Assembly (NCBI GenBank): GCA_026195755.1
Contig: JAPHRL010000229.1
Coordinates: 1-9,403 of the forward strand
DNA from: Kangiella sp.
Lineage (GTDB): Bacteria > Pseudomonadota > Gammaproteobacteria > Enterobacterales > Kangiellaceae
Direction: 5' to 3'
DNA: 9,403 bases
In this document: in pieces, positions 7,104 through 9,403 of the stretch
Numbering within the stretch: the first letter of the stretch is position 1
How the letters are laid out: each line of letters begins with the position of its first letter
Made by a program: the position numbers and the translations under genes
The notes under the pieces: model-generated
Database searches by the model: none
Told to the model about the DNA's origin: nothing
The model's input: the letters and a program-made list of their open reading frames with translations, nothing else

Positions 7104-8167
7104 GTGATCACCTCGGCTTTAATATCTTCAAACTGAATATAACCCTGCTCTAGAATATCTTTTAGCTGGGCTTTTGAATCACGAGTATTAGCTAGCTTGA
7201 GAGCTAGCAAACAATTCGCAACTGCATATCGAGAAGAACGATGTTGCCTTAGAAAGTCGACGATGGTCGAATAGTCTGAACTTTCTCTAATTAATTCTGA
7301 CAAGGCAAAAGCACTACTTGAGCCCAAAGTTTCATCTGCAAGATAAGAGTAAATAAAACTTCTATCCAGTACGGTTTGCGGAAGCTTTCCATACTCAACG
7401 AGAGCCTGTGGCGCTAACTCTGTTCGATTCAAAATTTGCTCTTTTAATAAAACCTCTTGTTCATGCTCTGAAAAGTACTTCCCCAGACGGCTTAATAGCT
7501 GATGTTTTAAACGAGATTTATGTGGCGAGTTCAATAAGGCTTCAGTTGCTTTGTAACTACCGTTGATCTCCACTATAGATTCTAACAATTGCAAACTATT
7601 AGGGTTTGCATCAGTTTTATAGCTATCCACCAGTAAATCTACTGTCGGAATAGATAAGAACGTAACTTCTTGCAGTGCACTTTTGGCTGCTTGTAGATTG
7701 ACTAAATTGTCGGTGCTTATTTCAGCAAATAGTACTGGCTGGGTTTGGAGCAACGTAACAAACTCTAGCTTCTTAGAATAAACTTCACTCATGAATAGCT
7801 TGTGTCGAGCCAACGATGAAATATCAAAGATAGGCACGGCAATAGGGCCTTCAGGATGCCGCTTAAAGGCTGTTACTTTATGGATTGTGGCCTGCTTTAA
7901 AAAATTAACCTCATGCTGAGTCAGTTGTTCTGGGTTCATCTCGCTGACTTTCTTAAAAAGCAGATATTCGTTAACTAAGGAATCTTCCGCGCCCCTCTTT
8001 AGGACCGCATCACTCTGCCCTTTCACTTGGGCTATGCGTTCCTCTGTATAGACTTGATTCGAGGGGACCTCTGATATTAACAAGGGGCCAGTTTCAGCCG
8101 CACTTAAATGGCTACCATAGGATAATCCGAGAGCAAAGCAGAGCACAGTTGCTTTAATATTGATCAT
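7091..8167 (-). CDS. Exported helical protein of unknown function, coupled to the carboxypeptidase
   Basis: I do not recognise a family for this 358-residue protein. Residues 1-23 form a signal peptide (hydrophobic core TVLCFALGLSYG, then SHLSA before AETG). C10 is not in a lipobox, so it should be released into the periplasm or beyond. The mature part looks almost wholly alpha-helical, with short Leu- and Ala-rich helices broken by polar turns, as in HEAT/TPR-like solenoids (for example LQLLESIVEI, SAFALSELIRESS, AVANCLLALKLAN). No catalytic motif stands out. AAGGTG 5 bases before the ATG supports the start. Its last 13 bases overlap the start of the M14 carboxypeptidase, and the latter's ribosome binding site lies inside this gene, so translation is probably coupled. 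A role as partner, inhibitor or folding helper of the peptidase is inference from position only. The fumarase gene ends 64 bases upstream. Confidence 0.85.
   Translation of the reverse strand: MINIKATVLCFALGLSYGSHLSAAETGPLLISEVPSNQVYTEERIAQVKGQSDAVLKRGAEDSLVNEYLLFKKVSEMNPEQLTQHEVNFLKQATIHKVTAFKRHPEGPIAVPIFDISSLARHKLFMSEVYSKKLEFVTLLQTQPVLFAEISTDNLVNLQAAKSALQEVTFLSIPTVDLLVDSYKTDANPNSLQLLESIVEINGSYKATEALLNSPHKSRLKHQLLSRLGKYFSEHEQEVLLKEQILNRTELAPQALVEYGKLPQTVLDRSFIYSYLADETLGSSSAFALSELIRESSDYSTIVDFLRQHRSSRYAVANCLLALKLANTRDSKAQLKDILEQGYIQFEDIKAEVITWLN
7104..7114 (-). promoter_or_regulatory. Ribosome binding site of the carboxypeptidase inside the upstream gene
   Basis: On the minus strand GAGG (7114-7111) precedes the carboxypeptidase ATG by 7 bases and lies within the last codons of the helical-protein gene. 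It fixes the start at 7103 and suggests that ribosomes ending the first gene can re-initiate on the second. Confidence 0.7.
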
Positions 8168-8231
8168 ATCAACACCTTACCTTGGCAAGTACATACCAAC
8201 TAATGTTTAGACCCCAACTGCTCTACTAAGT

Positions 8232-9403
8232 TTAAGTCAGCTTTTTTGGGTCTAAGATTTTCTCTAACTCTTTTTGAGAAAGAGATGTTAATTCAACGGC
8301 AACCTCTAATATGCTTCTCTCTTCCTTTCTAGCTTTGTATACAATTTCAGAGGCTTTTTCATAACCAATTTCGGGAGCTAGAGCGGTTGCCAGAATAGCA
8401 TTTTTACTGAGCTGAGATTCTAAATATTCTTGATTGACTTCAAAGTGTGCAATAGTCCGCGCTAAATGCTCTGCCGAAGTTGTCGCCAGATGCAATGACT
8501 GCAATACGTTATAGGCTATAACCGGAAGCATCACATTAAGTTGGAAATTACCGGACTGAGCACCGACAGTGATGGTCGTATTGTTGCCCATAATTTGGGC
8601 AGCGGCCATAGCCACCGCTTCAGGAATCACTGGGTTAACTTTACCCGGCATAATGCTGCTTCCGGGCTGAATCGCTTTAAGCTTTATCTCACCCAGGCCA
8701 CTGACTGGCCCACTGTTCATCCAGCGCAAATCATTGCTGATTTTCATCAAGGCTGTAGCCAAAGTATTTAATACACCCGATAACGCAACACTGGTATCTT
8801 GGCCTGCAATGCTGGCAAAAGTGTTTTTAGTTTTGCTAAACGGCAGTCCGCTGCTTGACTTTATTTTTCGGGCAAAGAGAGTTCGAAATTTTGCTGAACT
8901 ATTAATCCCGGTTCCAATCGCCGTGCCGCCTTGCGCGAGCTGTGCGATGGTGGGCACGATTTTTTTACAGGCTTCAACACTGATCTGAATTTGGTGAGCC
9001 CAACCAGACATTTCTTGCTGCAAACTCAAAGGCATAGCATCCATCAAGTGAGTACGTCCCGTTTTAATAACCTTTTTGTGCAAGTTACCTTTATTCTCAA
9101 TTGTCGATTTAAGTGTTAACAAAGCAGGAATTAATTCATGTACTAAAGATTTTGTCGCTGAAACAGCAATAGCCGTCGGGATGACGTCATTACTACTCTG
9201 CCCCATATTCACATCATCATTGGGATGAACTTTTAGTTTTGAATTTGAAGCTAAGTTGGCCACAACTTCATTCACATTCATGTTAGTACTGGTGCCCGAA
9301 CCGGTTTGAAATACGTCGAGAGGAAAATGTTGGTGATTTACTAATTGGTCTTTGCGAATTTTTTTGATGGCTTTGGTAATCGCCTGGAGTTTATTTTTGG
9401 GGA
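8232..9403 (-). CDS. fumC: Class II fumarate hydratase (N-terminus off the right edge)
   Basis: The frame is open to the right edge: about 390 residues are seen, and about 70 N-terminal residues are missing against the usual length near 460. The enzyme interconverts fumarate and malate in the citric acid cycle, as a cytoplasmic homotetramer without an iron-sulfur cluster. Visible family blocks, in order, are TGSGTSTNMN (around 9265-9300), SSNDVIPTAIA, the catalytic-histidine block GRTHLMDAMPLSL, and the superfamily signature GSSIMPGKVNP at 8631-8663. The tail IGYEKASEIV and the ending LDPKKLT are fumarase-like. Aspartate ammonia-lyase shares the signature, but the NPVIPEAVAMAAAQIMGN stretch and the C-terminal tail favour fumarase. 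The ATG at 9281 is internal, because coding similarity continues upstream of it. The helical-protein gene follows 64 bases downstream on the same strand with no clear terminator between. Confidence 0.92.
   Translation of the reverse strand, partial: PKNKLQAITKAIKKIRKDQLVNHQHFPLDVFQTGSGTSTNMNVNEVVANLASNSKLKVHPNDDVNMGQSSNDVIPTAIAVSATKSLVHELIPALLTLKSTIENKGNLHKKVIKTGRTHLMDAMPLSLQQEMSGWAHQIQISVEACKKIVPTIAQLAQGGTAIGTGINSSAKFRTLFARKIKSSSGLPFSKTKNTFASIAGQDTSVALSGVLNTLATALMKISNDLRWMNSGPVSGLGEIKLKAIQPGSSIMPGKVNPVIPEAVAMAAAQIMGNNTTITVGAQSGNFQLNVMLPVIAYNVLQSLHLATTSAEHLARTIAHFEVNQEYLESQLSKNAILATALAPEIGYEKASEIVYKARKEERSILEVAVELTSLSQKELEKILDPKKLT

Noticed and set aside
9279..9281. ATG taken as the start of the fumarase gene
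   Set aside because: The frame continues upstream to the edge and encodes conserved fumarase residues (HFPLDVFQTGSGTSTN), so this Met is internal to the TGSGTSTNMN block.

Overview
The window looks like a chromosomal segment from a moderately AT-leaning, probably aquatic or marine gammaproteobacterium. Two observations support this. The secreted M14 carboxypeptidase ends in a GlyGly-CTERM-type tail (Gly-rich linker, hydrophobic helix, basic end), a sorting signal known mainly from Gammaproteobacteria such as Vibrio, Shewanella and related marine genera. The housekeeping genes (YhiN/HI0933-type flavoprotein, class II fumarase, OsmC-like protein) also fit that group. A Kangiella-like peptidase-rich marine genus is possible, but this is only an impression. 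No mobile element, tRNA, rRNA or CRISPR array was seen.

Layout, left to right. (1) 1-2082, minus strand: most of a large exported protein. It has a signal peptide, a proprotein-convertase-type P domain, Ig-like domains and a tandem array of 28-residue calcium-binding thrombospondin type 3-like repeats. The array runs off the left edge, so the C-terminus is missing. (2) 2083-2440: a 358-base gap that should carry this gene's promoter, with several small direct and inverted repeats. (3) 2441-3628, minus: a complete HI0933/YhiN-family FAD oxidoreductase. (4) 3629-3740: a divergent promoter region. (5) 3741-4637 and 4648-5100, plus: a two-gene unit of an EamA/DMT transporter and an OsmC-family protein, 10 bases apart. 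(6) 5101-5213: a convergent gap with two palindromic elements that share a CCCTAC edge but have different cores. (7) 5214-7103 and 7091-8167, minus: a secreted zinc carboxypeptidase with a GlyGly-CTERM tail, overlapping by 13 bases an upstream gene for an exported, probably all-helical protein of unknown function. (8) 8232-9403, minus: a class II fumarate hydratase whose N-terminus lies beyond the right edge.

How the genes fit together. Two loci are for exported or surface proteins: the P-domain/TSP3 protein, and the helical protein plus carboxypeptidase pair. The overlap and the strong internal ribosome binding site of the pair imply translational coupling, so the unknown protein may act with the peptidase; this is inference. 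The fumarase is 64 bases upstream on the same strand with no visible terminator, so read-through into the pair is possible. The transporter/OsmC unit and the flavoprotein diverge from a shared 112-base region. The most novel points are the helical-protein/carboxypeptidase pair, the P domain without a protease domain, and the paired CCCTAC palindromes.
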